A stretch of 46,159 nucleotides of DNA from Streptomyces galbus (lineage in GTDB: Bacteria > Actinomycetota > Actinomycetes > Streptomycetales > Streptomycetaceae), in assembly GCF_005280195.1 (NCBI RefSeq), contig NZ_SZPR01000041.1, positions 1 to 46,159 of the forward strand, written 5' to 3'. Positions 24,122 to 32,120 of the stretch are shown in pieces. The translations under genes and the position numbers were made by a program. The first letter of the stretch is position 1. Each line of letters opens with the position of its first letter. The notes under the pieces were generated by a model. It searched no databases and was not told the DNA's origin. It saw only the letters and a program-made list of their open reading frames with translations.

Positions 24122-24724
24122 ATGAGCTTCGGCCAGCCCGGCGGCAACCCCTACGGGGAGCAGCCGCAGAACCCCCAGCAGCCCGGCTACCCGGCCTACC
24201 CGCAGGCCCCGCAGGGCGTCCCGCCGCAGCAGGGCTACGGCTACCCCCAGCAGCAGCCCGGTCATCCGCAGCAGGGCTACGGCTACCCGCAGCAGCCGGG
24301 CTACGGTGCCCGTCCCGAACTCGCCCACTGGGGCCTGCGGGTCGGCTCGTTCCTGCTCGACGGCCTGATCATCGCCGGTCCGATGTACGCGCTGATCGGC
24401 GTCGCGGCCGCCATGGGCAGCGACTCGGCCGCCGGGGCCATCGTCACCCTGGTCGGCGTGCTGTACGCCATCGGCATGGGCTTCTACCAGCTCTACCTGG
24501 AGGGCACGACCGGCCAGTCCACCGGCAAGAAGGTCGTCGGCACGCGCGTGCTGCGCGAGGCCGACGGCAGCACGCTGGGCTTCGGCATGGCCTTCGTGCG
24601 CCGGCTGGCGCACATCGTCGACGGCCTGCCCTGCTACCTCGGCTACCTGTGGCCGCTGTGGGACGACAAGAAGCAGACCTTCGCCGACAAGATGTGCTCG
24701 ACCCTGGTGGTCCGCGCCCAGTAA
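24122..24724 (+). CDS. RDD family membrane protein with PQ/GY-rich N terminus
   Basis: 200 residues, ATG 24122 after a CGGAGG ribosome site. The first ~62 residues are repeats of YPQQ and QQGYGYP type, a disordered cytoplasmic tail. The RDD domain follows: WGLRVGSFLLDGLII with the R and D signature positions, two further transmembrane helices, TTGQSTGKKVVGTRVL, and the closing LWDDKKQTFADKM. RDD proteins are proposed transporters or membrane scaffolds; no substrate can be named. Ends at a strong hairpin shared with purH. Confidence 0.9.
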   Translation: MSFGQPGGNPYGEQPQNPQQPGYPAYPQAPQGVPPQQGYGYPQQQPGHPQQGYGYPQQPGYGARPELAHWGLRVGSFLLDGLIIAGPMYALIGVAAAMGSDSAAGAIVTLVGVLYAIGMGFYQLYLEGTTGQSTGKKVVGTRVLREADGSTLGFGMAFVRRLAHIVDGLPCYLGYLWPLWDDKKQTFADKMCSTLVVRAQ

Positions 24725-24749
24725 CGCGCCGGGCACCACCGCACCACAG

Positions 24750-24791
24750 GAGAGGGCCCGCCGACCGTTCCTCCGGTCGGCGGGCCCTCTC
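24750..24791. terminator. bidirectional terminator between the RDD gene and purH
   Basis: A perfect 17-bp stem (24750-24766 with 24775-24791) and 8-base loop lie between two convergent genes, 25 bases past the RDD stop and 45 bases past the purH stop on the other strand. Confidence 0.85.
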
Positions 24792-24836
24792 ATGCGCTCA
24801 CAGGCGCGGCCAGGCGCGGCTCAACGGCTCGGCGGC

Positions 24837-26399
24837 TCAGTGGAAGAAGTGCCGCGTCCCGGTGAAGTACATCGTCACGCCCGCCTTCTTGGCGGCCTCC
24901 ACGACCTGCTCGTCGCGGATCGAGCCGCCCGGCTGGACGATGGCCCGCACGCCGGCGCCGATCAGGATCTCGGGGCCGTCGGGGAAGGGGAAGAACGCGT
25001 CGGAGGCCGCGAAGGCGCCCCGGGCACGCTCCTCGCCCGCCCGCTCGACCGCCAGCTTGCAGGAGTCGACGCGGTTGACCTGGCCCATGCCGACGCCGAC
25101 CGAGGCGCCGTCCTTGGCGAGCAGGATCGCGTTGGACTTCACCGCGCGGCAGGCCTTCCAGGCGAAGGCCAACTGCTGGAGTTCCCCGGGTGACAGGGCC
25201 TCGCCGGACGCCAGGGTCCAGTGCGCCGGGTCGTCGCCCTCGGCCTGGAGCCGGTCGGCGACCTGGAGCAGCGCGCCGCCGTCGATCGGCTTGACCTCGA
25301 CCGCGCCGGCCGGGCCGTCGGGACAGCGCAGCACCCGGATGTTCTTCTTCTTCGTGAGGACCTCCAGGGCCCCCTCCTCGTAGTCCGGGGCGACGATGAC
25401 CTCGGTGAAGATCTCCGCGACCTGCTCCGCCATCTCCTTGCTGACCGGCCGGTTGACGGCGATGACCCCGCCGAACGCGGACAGCGGGTCGCACGCGTGC
25501 GCCTTGCGGTGCGCCTCGGCGACGTCCGAACCGATCGCGATTCCACAGGGGTTGGCGTGCTTGATGATCGCCACGCAGGGCTCGGCGTGGTCGTACGCGG
25601 CACGGCGGGCGGCGTCCGTGTCCGTGTAGTTGTTGTACGACATCTCCTTGCCGTGGAGCTGCTCGGCGGCCGCGAGCCCGCCCTCGCCGGAGGTGTAGAG
25701 GGCGGCGGGCTGGTGCGGGTTCTCGCCGTAGCGCAGGGTGTGCGCGCGCTGCAGCGAGGAGGCGACGAACTCGGGGAACTGCGAGTCGTCGGCGGGGGCG
25801 TAGGAGGACGCGAACCAGGAGGAGACGGCGATGTCGTACTCCGCCGTGTGCCGGAACGCCTCGGCGGCCAGGCGCTTGCGGGCGGCGAGGTCGAAGCCGC
25901 CGTCCTTGACGGCCGCGAGGACGTCGGCGTACCGCCCGGGGCTGGTGACCACGGCGACGGAGGGGTGGTTCTTGGCGGCGGCGCGGACCATCGACGGGCC
26001 GCCGATGTCGATCTGTTCCACGCACTCGTCGGGGGTGGCGCCGGAGGCGACGGTCTCGCGGAACGGGTAGAGGTTGACCACGACGAGGTCGAACGGCTGC
26101 ACGCCCAGCTCGGCGAGCTGCTCGCGGTGGCTGTCCAGGCGCAGGTCGGCGAGGATGCCGGCGTGCACCTTCGGGTGCAGGGTCTTCACCCGGCCGTCCA
26201 GGCACTCGGGGAAGCCGGTCAGCTCCTCGACCTTGGTGACGGGGACACCGGCGGCGGCGATACGGCCGGCCGTCGACCCGGTGGAGACCAGCTCCACGCC
26301 GGCCTCGTGCAGCCCGCGGGCCAGCTCCTCCAGGCCGGTCTTGTCGTAGACGCTGACGAGCGCGCGACGAATGGCCCGCTTGTTGCTCTCGGCGGTCAC
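24837..26399 (-). CDS. purH: bifunctional AICAR formyltransferase / IMP cyclohydrolase
   Basis: 520 residues from GTG 26399. The N-terminal IMP cyclohydrolase (MGS-like) domain shows ALVSVYDKTGLEELARGL and the GGPSMVRAAAKNH segment. The C-terminal AICAR transformylase domain has RYGENPHQ and DPLSAFGGVIAVNR, and the conserved PFPDGPEILIGAGV near the end. It performs the last two steps of IMP synthesis using 10-formyl-THF. The GTG overlaps the purN stop as GTGA, so the two are translated together. Confidence 0.96.
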   Translation of the reverse strand: MTAESNKRAIRRALVSVYDKTGLEELARGLHEAGVELVSTGSTAGRIAAAGVPVTKVEELTGFPECLDGRVKTLHPKVHAGILADLRLDSHREQLAELGVQPFDLVVVNLYPFRETVASGATPDECVEQIDIGGPSMVRAAAKNHPSVAVVTSPGRYADVLAAVKDGGFDLAARKRLAAEAFRHTAEYDIAVSSWFASSYAPADDSQFPEFVASSLQRAHTLRYGENPHQPAALYTSGEGGLAAAEQLHGKEMSYNNYTDTDAARRAAYDHAEPCVAIIKHANPCGIAIGSDVAEAHRKAHACDPLSAFGGVIAVNRPVSKEMAEQVAEIFTEVIVAPDYEEGALEVLTKKKNIRVLRCPDGPAGAVEVKPIDGGALLQVADRLQAEGDDPAHWTLASGEALSPGELQQLAFAWKACRAVKSNAILLAKDGASVGVGMGQVNRVDSCKLAVERAGEERARGAFAASDAFFPFPDGPEILIGAGVRAIVQPGGSIRDEQVVEAAKKAGVTMYFTGTRHFFH

Positions 26400-27025
26400 T
26401 GGATAACTACCTTTCGTCCCTCAATGCGATAGCCGTTGCGGGCGAGCCGCCCCACGACCTCGACGAGCAGCCTTCGCTCGACGTCCTTGATGCGCTCGTG
26501 CAGAGCGCTCTCGTCGTCCTCGTCCCGGACCTCCACCACGCCCTGCGCGATGATCGGCCCGGTGTCGACGCCGTCGTCGACGAAGTGGACGGTGCAGCCG
26601 GTGACCTTGGCGCCGTACGCGAGCGCGTCACGGACGCCGTGGGCGCCGGGAAAACTGGGCAGCAGCGCGGGGTGCGTGTTCACGAACCGTCCCCCGAACC
26701 GCGCGAGGAACTCCTTGCCCACGATCTTCATGAACCCGGCGGACACCACCAGGTCCGGCTCGTGCGCGCCGACGGCCTCCGCGAGCGCGGCGTCCCACGC
26801 CTCGCGGCTCCCGTGGTCCTTGACCCGGCACACGAAGGTGGGCAGCCCGGCGCGCTCGGCGCGGGCCAGCCCCTCGATGCCGTCGCGGTCCGCCCCGACG
26901 GCGACGACCCGCGCTCCGTACGACTCGGCTCCGGTGCGCTCGATCTCGTCGAGGAGCGCCTGCAGGTTGGTGCCTGATCCGGAGACCAGGACGACGAGGC
27001 GCTTGGCCACGGGCTTGGCGGCCAC
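26396..27025 (-). CDS. purN: phosphoribosylglycinamide formyltransferase
   Basis: 209 residues from GTG 27025, 8 bases after AAGGG; the longer open frame upstream lacks coding character. GART fold: LVVLVSGSGTNLQALLDEI at the N terminus binds GAR. The formyl-THF site includes VNTHPALLPSFPG with the catalytic His, and GCTVHFVDDGVDTGPIIAQ carries the conserved Asp. It formylates GAR in purine synthesis. First gene of the purN-purH operon. Confidence 0.95.
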   Translation of the reverse strand: MAAKPVAKRLVVLVSGSGTNLQALLDEIERTGAESYGARVVAVGADRDGIEGLARAERAGLPTFVCRVKDHGSREAWDAALAEAVGAHEPDLVVSAGFMKIVGKEFLARFGGRFVNTHPALLPSFPGAHGVRDALAYGAKVTGCTVHFVDDGVDTGPIIAQGVVEVRDEDDESALHERIKDVERRLLVEVVGRLARNGYRIEGRKVVIQ

Positions 27026-27285
27026 GGTGGGGCCCTTTCTCGGGGAAGCGGTTGCGCGGTCGGCCTGCGTACGGCCGCTCTTGTACGGTCGTACGAATGC
27101 TTCGCGCCCCCGGATACGGGGAAGTCTACGAAGCGGCCGACCGTCAGCAACGATACCGGCACTCCGCACGGCCCCCGTGGGACGGGGGCGTGGCCGGAAG
27201 GTAGCGTCTGCGGGAGCGGTCCCGGGAACGCCGTGGAGGCACGGCACGTTTCCCGGGTGAACGCTCACGAAGACAGCAATTCTTC

Positions 27286-27307
27286 GGTCACCTATTGGTC
27301 ACCTAGG
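27286..27307 (+). promoter_or_regulatory. 11-bp-period direct repeat upstream of the next gene (PHO-box-like)
   Basis: GGTCACCTA occurs twice, at 27286-27294 and 27297-27305, giving two 11-base direct-repeat units. Streptomyces PhoP boxes are 11-base units with a GTTCACC core; each unit here differs from that core by one base. It ends 18 bases before ATG 27323, so it could instead be a repressor site. Confidence 0.4.
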
Positions 27308-27322
27308 GGAAGACGCCTTTTG

Positions 27323-28132
27323 ATGCCGGACCGCAGCCTGCGACCCCTCACGTTCCCCCCGCACCCCGCCCAGGGAGGGGAGCGCGTCCCGGCGCTGCTG
27401 CGGGAGCGTCCGACGTCACCCCCCGACGCTCCCGGCACGTCCGAGGAGCACCGCGGCAGGGGCGGGGACCGGCCCGGCAGGGACGGCACGGCCGACGAGG
27501 ACAACCCCTTCGCGCCGCCGCCCGAGGGCACCCCCGACCGCCCCTGGCAGCCCCGGCGCCCCGCCCAGGGCGCGGACGGCGACCCCGGCGACCAGGACCA
27601 GCCCCCGGCGGGTGGCCCCTGGGGCAGCCAGTGGAGCGACCGCCAGCCCGGCCGCTCCCCCGGCGGCTTCGGCGAGCGTCCCGGCAGCGACCCCGAGGGC
27701 CGGCCCGGCCCCGGCGCCCCCGGCCCGCGCTGGGACCCCATGGACCCCGCCCAGCGCCGGGCGCGCTACGCCCTGCTCGGCGGCATGTGGGCGTTCTTCT
27801 TCGCCCTGTTCGGCTGGCCCTACGTCGCCCTGCTGCTGGGCGCGCTCGCCCTCTACTGGGGCATCAGCGCCCTGCGCGCCAAGCCCCGCACCCCGGACCC
27901 GCAGGCCCCGGCCGCGCCCGAGCCGCCCGGCCGCCCGAAGACGACGGCGGCGATCACCGGCCTGGTCACGGCGTCCCTCGCGCTGGCCCTGGTCGCGGTG
28001 GGCTTCACCGCCCAGTTGGTGTACCAGGACTACTACACGTGCCAGAAGGACGCCCTGACCCACGAGGCGAGGCAGTCCTGCAGCGACCTGCTGCCGAAGG
28101 AACTGCGGGGCGTACTGGGGACGAACGGCTAG
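27323..28132 (+). CDS. hypothetical membrane protein with disordered Pro/Gly-rich N terminus
   Basis: 269 residues from ATG 27323, with GGGGAAG upstream. Residues 1-148 are Pro/Gly/Arg/Asp-rich and probably disordered. Hydrophobic segments at 150-182 and 208-232 are followed by a short outside segment with two cysteines, C240 in YQDYYTCQ and C253 in QSCSDLL, which could pair. Conserved next to purN in Streptomyces as far as I recall. Function unknown; it is divergent from purN. Confidence 0.75.
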   Translation: MPDRSLRPLTFPPHPAQGGERVPALLRERPTSPPDAPGTSEEHRGRGGDRPGRDGTADEDNPFAPPPEGTPDRPWQPRRPAQGADGDPGDQDQPPAGGPWGSQWSDRQPGRSPGGFGERPGSDPEGRPGPGAPGPRWDPMDPAQRRARYALLGGMWAFFFALFGWPYVALLLGALALYWGISALRAKPRTPDPQAPAAPEPPGRPKTTAAITGLVTASLALALVAVGFTAQLVYQDYYTCQKDALTHEARQSCSDLLPKELRGVLGTNG

Positions 28133-28152
28133 CACGCAGGACCGGGGATCGG

Positions 28153-28947
28153 TCAGGGCAGGATCGCGTCGACGTACCCGCCGTCGACGCGCAGCGCTCC
28201 CCCGGTGGTGGCCGAGGCCTGCTCGGAGCTCAGGTAGACGACCATGTTTGCGATCTCCTCCGGCTCGATCAGGCGTTGCAGCAGGGACTGCGGGCGGTGC
28301 TCGCGCATGAAGGCGCGCTGGGCCTCGTCCCAGGGCAGGGACCGGTCGACGAGTTCGTACACGAAGTCCTCGACCCCGCCGGTGTGGGTGGGTCCGGCGA
28401 TGACGGAGTTCACCGTCACGCCGGTGCCCGCCGCCTTCTTGGCGAATCCGCGGCTCACCGCGAGCAGCGCGGTCTTGGACATCCCGTAGTGGATCATCTC
28501 GGCGGGGATGACGACGGCGGAGTCGCTGGCGACGTACTGGATCCGGCCCCAGCCGCGCTCGGTCATCCCGGGCAGGTAGGTCCGGGTCAGCCGCACGGCG
28601 GCCAGGACGTTGACCTCGAAGTACCGCCGCCACTCGGCGTCCGTGATCTCCAGCGGGTCGGCGGAGCCGAAGATGCCGAGGTTGTTGACGAGGATGTCGA
28701 CCCGCGGCAGCAACTCGGCGACCCGGCCGGCTCCCTCCTCGCTCGCCACGTCGGCGGCGACCGGCACCGGTTCGGCGCCGGGGACCTCCCGGGCCAGGGC
28801 GGCGACCGCGGCCGACACGCTCTCCTCGCTGCGTCCGTTGACCGCCACCCGGGCGCCGGCGTGGGCGAGGCCGGCGGCGATGGCGGCACCGATGCCCTGC
28901 GTCGAACCGGTGACGAGGGCGGTGCGTCCACTCAGATCGATGTGCAT
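28153..28947 (-). CDS. SDR family NAD(P)-dependent oxidoreductase
   Basis: 264 residues. Classical SDR: TGSTQGIG (13-20) binds the nucleotide, NNLG at 88-91, Ser141/143 and Y154-x3-K158 form the active site, and GGALRVDGGYVDAIL ends the protein. Substrate unknown; 3-oxoacyl or sugar-type substrates are possible. It lies 79 bases after transketolase on the same strand, separated by a GC-rich hairpin, and is convergent with the membrane protein at 27323. Confidence 0.9.
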   Translation of the reverse strand: MHIDLSGRTALVTGSTQGIGAAIAAGLAHAGARVAVNGRSEESVSAAVAALAREVPGAEPVPVAADVASEEGAGRVAELLPRVDILVNNLGIFGSADPLEITDAEWRRYFEVNVLAAVRLTRTYLPGMTERGWGRIQYVASDSAVVIPAEMIHYGMSKTALLAVSRGFAKKAAGTGVTVNSVIAGPTHTGGVEDFVYELVDRSLPWDEAQRAFMREHRPQSLLQRLIEPEEIANMVVYLSSEQASATTGGALRVDGGYVDAILP

Positions 28948-28965
28948 GCGAAGACGGGTTCCCCG

Positions 28966-29009
28966 CGCGCGGGCCGCCCTGTCGGCTCGTCCGAGAGGCG
29001 GCCCGCGCG
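28966..29009 (-). terminator. hairpin between transketolase and SDR genes
   Basis: Perfect 13-bp arms at 28966-28978 and 28997-29009 lie directly downstream of the tkt stop. It could terminate tkt or lower expression of the SDR gene. Confidence 0.55.
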
Positions 29010-29026
29010 GGTGTCAGCGCTCGGTG

Positions 29027-31264
29027 TCAGCGATCGCCGGTGGGGGCGTGCAGCACGCCGGCGCTCTCCGGGCCGGTGGGAGCGACCGGTGCCGTCCTGA
29101 CGGCGGCCAGGCTTTCCCGGGCCGCGGCGACGACCGCGTCGGCGGTCAGGCCGAACTGCTCGTACAGCACGGTGTAGGCGGCGCTGGCGCCGTAGTGGTC
29201 CAGGTGGACGGTCCGGCCGGCGTCGCCGACGAAGTCCCGCCAGCCCATGGGGACGCCCGCCTCCACGCTCACCCGGGCGCGCACGGTGGGCGGCAGCACC
29301 TCTTCGCGGTAGGCCCGGTCCTGGGCGGCGAACCACTCCCAGCACGGCAGTGACACGACCCTGGTCGGGATGCCGTCGGCCTCCAGCGCCTCCCGGGCGG
29401 CGACGGCGATCTGCACCTCCGAACCGGTGCCCATCAGGATGACCTCGGGGGTGCCGCCGGAGGCTTCGGCCAGGACGTAGCCGCCCTTGGCGACGCCCTC
29501 GGCCGACGCGAACCGGGTGCGGTCGAAGACGGGCAGGTTCTGCCGTGACAGCGCCAGCCCGGCGGGGCGGTCGTTGTGCTCGAGGATGGTGCGCCACGCC
29601 ACCGCGGTCTCGTTGGCGTCGGCCGGGCGGACGAAGTCCAGGCCGGGGATGGCCCGCAGCGCCGCGTAGTGCTCGACCGGCTGGTGGGTGGGACCGTCCT
29701 CGCCCAGGCCGATGGAGTCGTGCGTCCAGACGTAGGTGACGGGGAGCTGCATGAGCGCGGCCAGCCGGACCGCTCCGCGCATGTAGTCGGAGAAGGTGAG
29801 GAAGGTGCCGCCGTACACGCGGGTCCCGCCGTGCAGGGCGATGCCGTTCATGATCGCGCCCATGGCGTGCTCGCGGACGCCGAAGTGCAGCGTGCGCCCG
29901 TAGGGGCCGCCCGACCACATCTTGGTCTGCCGGTCCGCGGGCAGGAACGAGGCTTCTCCCTTGACCGCGGTGTTGTTGCTCTCGGCCAGGTCGGCCGAGC
30001 CACCCCACAGCTCCGGCAGGACCGGGTACAGGGCGGTGAGAACCTCACCGGAGGCCTTCCGGGTCGCCACGCCCTTCGGATCGGCGTCCCAGACCGGCAG
30101 GGCGTCCGCCCAGCCCTGCGGCAGCCGGCGGGCGGACATCCGCTCCAGCAGCGCGGCGCCGTCGGGGTTGCCGGCCTGCCAGGCGTCGAAGCGCTGCTGC
30201 CAGGTCGCGTGGGCCCGTGCGCCGCGCTCGGCGACCCGGCGGGCGTGGGCGAGGACCTCGGGGGCGACCTCGAACGTCTTGTCGGGGTCGAAGCCGAGGA
30301 TCTCCTTGGTCGCCCGGACCTCGTCCTCGCCCAGCGCCGACCCGTGGGCCGCGCCGGTGTTCTGCTTGTTCGGCGCAGGCCAGCCGATGATCGTGTGCAG
30401 CACGATCAGCGACGGGCGGCCGGTCTCCTCGCGGGCGGCGGCCAGCGCGCGGTCGACCGCGGCGAGGTCCTCGCCGTCGTCCACGTGCTGCACGTGCCAG
30501 CCGTAGGCCTCGTACCGCTTGCCGACGTCCTCGGTGAACGCGACGTCGGTGTCGTCCTCGATCGAGATGCGGTTGGCGTCGTAGACCAGGACCAGGTTGC
30601 CCAGTTCCTGGGTGCCGGCCAGTGACGACGCCTCGCCGCTGACGCCTTCCTCCAGGTCGCCGTCGGAGGCGAAGGCCCAGATGGTGTGGTCGAACACGCT
30701 GTCGCCCTCGGGGGCGGCGGGGTCCAGCAGGCCGCGCTCGCGGCGGGCCGCCATCGCCATGCCGACGGCGTTGCCGACGCCCTGGCCCAGCGGGCCGGTC
30801 GTCGTCTCCACGCCCGGTGTGTGGTTGACCTCGGGGTGGCCCGGCGTCAGGGAGCCCCAGGTGCGCAGCGCCTCCAGATCGGACAGCTCCAGGCCGTAGC
30901 CGGAGAGGAAGAGCTGGATGTACAGGGTGAGACTCGAGTGCCCCATCGACAGCACGAAGCGGTCGCGGCCGATCCAGTTCGGATCGGCCGGGTCGTGCCG
31001 GAGCCACTTCTGGAACAGCAGGTAGGCCGTGGGAGCCATGCTCATCGCGGTACCGGGGTGGCCGTTGCCGGTCTTCTGCACGGCGTCCATCGCGAGCACC
31101 CGCACGGTGTCGATCGCGCGCCGGTCGAGCTCACCCATCCCCTCGGGCAGGGTGGGGCGCGGCTGGAACGGACTGCCGGTGGGCGCGTCGCTCGCGGCTT
31201 CGGCGGGCGCCTCGGGCCGGGTGCTCTTCGTCCCCGTGGCGGAGTCTTTCTCGTTGGCGGTCAT
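29027..31264 (-). CDS. tkt: transketolase
   Basis: 745 residues from ATG 31264. Residues 1-50 are a low-complexity Ala/Pro/Thr/Glu extension. The transketolase core then begins at DRRAIDTVRVLAMDAVQKTGNGHPG. The TPP-binding part has FASDGDLEEGVSGEA with NRISIEDDT. The pyrimidine-binding domain holds the VREHAMGAIMNGIALHGG region and TYVWTHDSIGLGEDGPTHQPVEH. It shifts two-carbon units between pentose-phosphate sugars. The core enzyme of Streptomyces is normally encoded elsewhere with transaldolase, so this is probably a second copy, in a group with HAD and SDR genes. Confidence 0.94.
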   Translation of the reverse strand: MTANEKDSATGTKSTRPEAPAEAASDAPTGSPFQPRPTLPEGMGELDRRAIDTVRVLAMDAVQKTGNGHPGTAMSMAPTAYLLFQKWLRHDPADPNWIGRDRFVLSMGHSSLTLYIQLFLSGYGLELSDLEALRTWGSLTPGHPEVNHTPGVETTTGPLGQGVGNAVGMAMAARRERGLLDPAAPEGDSVFDHTIWAFASDGDLEEGVSGEASSLAGTQELGNLVLVYDANRISIEDDTDVAFTEDVGKRYEAYGWHVQHVDDGEDLAAVDRALAAAREETGRPSLIVLHTIIGWPAPNKQNTGAAHGSALGEDEVRATKEILGFDPDKTFEVAPEVLAHARRVAERGARAHATWQQRFDAWQAGNPDGAALLERMSARRLPQGWADALPVWDADPKGVATRKASGEVLTALYPVLPELWGGSADLAESNNTAVKGEASFLPADRQTKMWSGGPYGRTLHFGVREHAMGAIMNGIALHGGTRVYGGTFLTFSDYMRGAVRLAALMQLPVTYVWTHDSIGLGEDGPTHQPVEHYAALRAIPGLDFVRPADANETAVAWRTILEHNDRPAGLALSRQNLPVFDRTRFASAEGVAKGGYVLAEASGGTPEVILMGTGSEVQIAVAAREALEADGIPTRVVSLPCWEWFAAQDRAYREEVLPPTVRARVSVEAGVPMGWRDFVGDAGRTVHLDHYGASAAYTVLYEQFGLTADAVVAAARESLAAVRTAPVAPTGPESAGVLHAPTGDR

Positions 31265-31360
31265 CGGTCGCGGTGCTCCCTCGTGGATGGGACGGTGAAC
31301 GTTCGGGCTGCCCGGCCGGACCGGCGCGCGCCGCATCCGGCCGCCGGTCGGGGCGGGGCG

Positions 31361-32026
31361 TCAGGCGAGTGGGGTGTCGTCCAGCGCCTTCGCGAGGTCG
31401 CCGGGGGTGTCGTAGAGGGCGATCGCGCCGGCTTCGCGCAGTTCGTCGTCCCCGAAGCCGCCGGAACGGACGACGATCGCCGGCATCCCGGCTCTCTTCG
31501 CCGCCTCCACGTCCCACACCGAGTCACCGACCATGACACTCGACGCGTCGCGCGGCGCGCCCAGCTTCTCGAGCGCCACCTGCAGCAGGTCCGGCGCCGG
31601 CTTGGAGGATTCGACGTCGGCGCTGGTGGTCCAGTCGTCGACGAGGTCGCGGGCGTCCAGCACGTCCAGGAAGACGTCCACGTGGCGCTGCTGGGCAGAG
31701 CTGGCCAGGACGAGCCGGTGACCACGTTCCTTGACGGCCACGAGCAGATCGCGCGCGCCGGGCAACGGCGCCATCTCCTCCAGGAGCGCGTCGACCTCCT
31801 TGCCCTGCTGCTCCCGGGCCCGGTCGCCGACCCGGCGCTCCAGTTCCTCCCCGCCGATGGCGGTGACCACCTGGTCCCCGCCCATCCCGATCAGCCGGTG
31901 CAGCCGCCACACCGGGACGATCTCGCCCACCGAGCGCAGGGCCCGGTACCAGGCGAGCGCGTGATGGTAGTTGGAATCGATGAGTGTGCCGTCGATGTCC
32001 AGGACGGCGATGGCAGAGTCGGTCAC
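31361..32026 (-). CDS. HAD family hydrolase
   Basis: 221 residues from GTG 32026, which sits 9 bases after GGGTAG; GTG 32032 is an alternative. Motif I is D10-I-D12-G-T, motif II lies in VLASSAQQRHVDVFLD, the lysine motif in SSKPAPDLLQ, and motif IV is VMVGDSVWDVEAAKRAG. A cap domain at about 20-85 makes it a phosphatase of the phosphoglycolate/beta-phosphoglucomutase type. The position before transketolase suggests a sugar phosphate substrate, but this is inferred. Gap to tkt 96 bases. Confidence 0.9.
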   Translation of the reverse strand: MTDSAIAVLDIDGTLIDSNYHHALAWYRALRSVGEIVPVWRLHRLIGMGGDQVVTAIGGEELERRVGDRAREQQGKEVDALLEEMAPLPGARDLLVAVKERGHRLVLASSAQQRHVDVFLDVLDARDLVDDWTTSADVESSKPAPDLLQVALEKLGAPRDASSVMVGDSVWDVEAAKRAGMPAIVVRSGGFGDDELREAGAIALYDTPGDLAKALDDTPLA

Positions 32027-32120
32027 GCCCACCGGCTACCCGCCAGCCCGATACCCACACGAATTCCGCGAGACCGACAAGGCGGTCGCCGGCACGGTCC
32101 TGGCTTCCCGGATCCCACGG

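Noticed and set aside
22234..25383. A 1049-codon open frame on the plus strand
   Set aside because: It runs antisense or out of frame through folD, the RDD gene and part of purH, and its translation is low-complexity Arg/Pro/Ala. High GC makes such shadow frames common.
28966..29009. Riboswitch between tkt and the SDR gene
   Set aside because: Only a simple GC hairpin is visible, with no conserved aptamer blocks.
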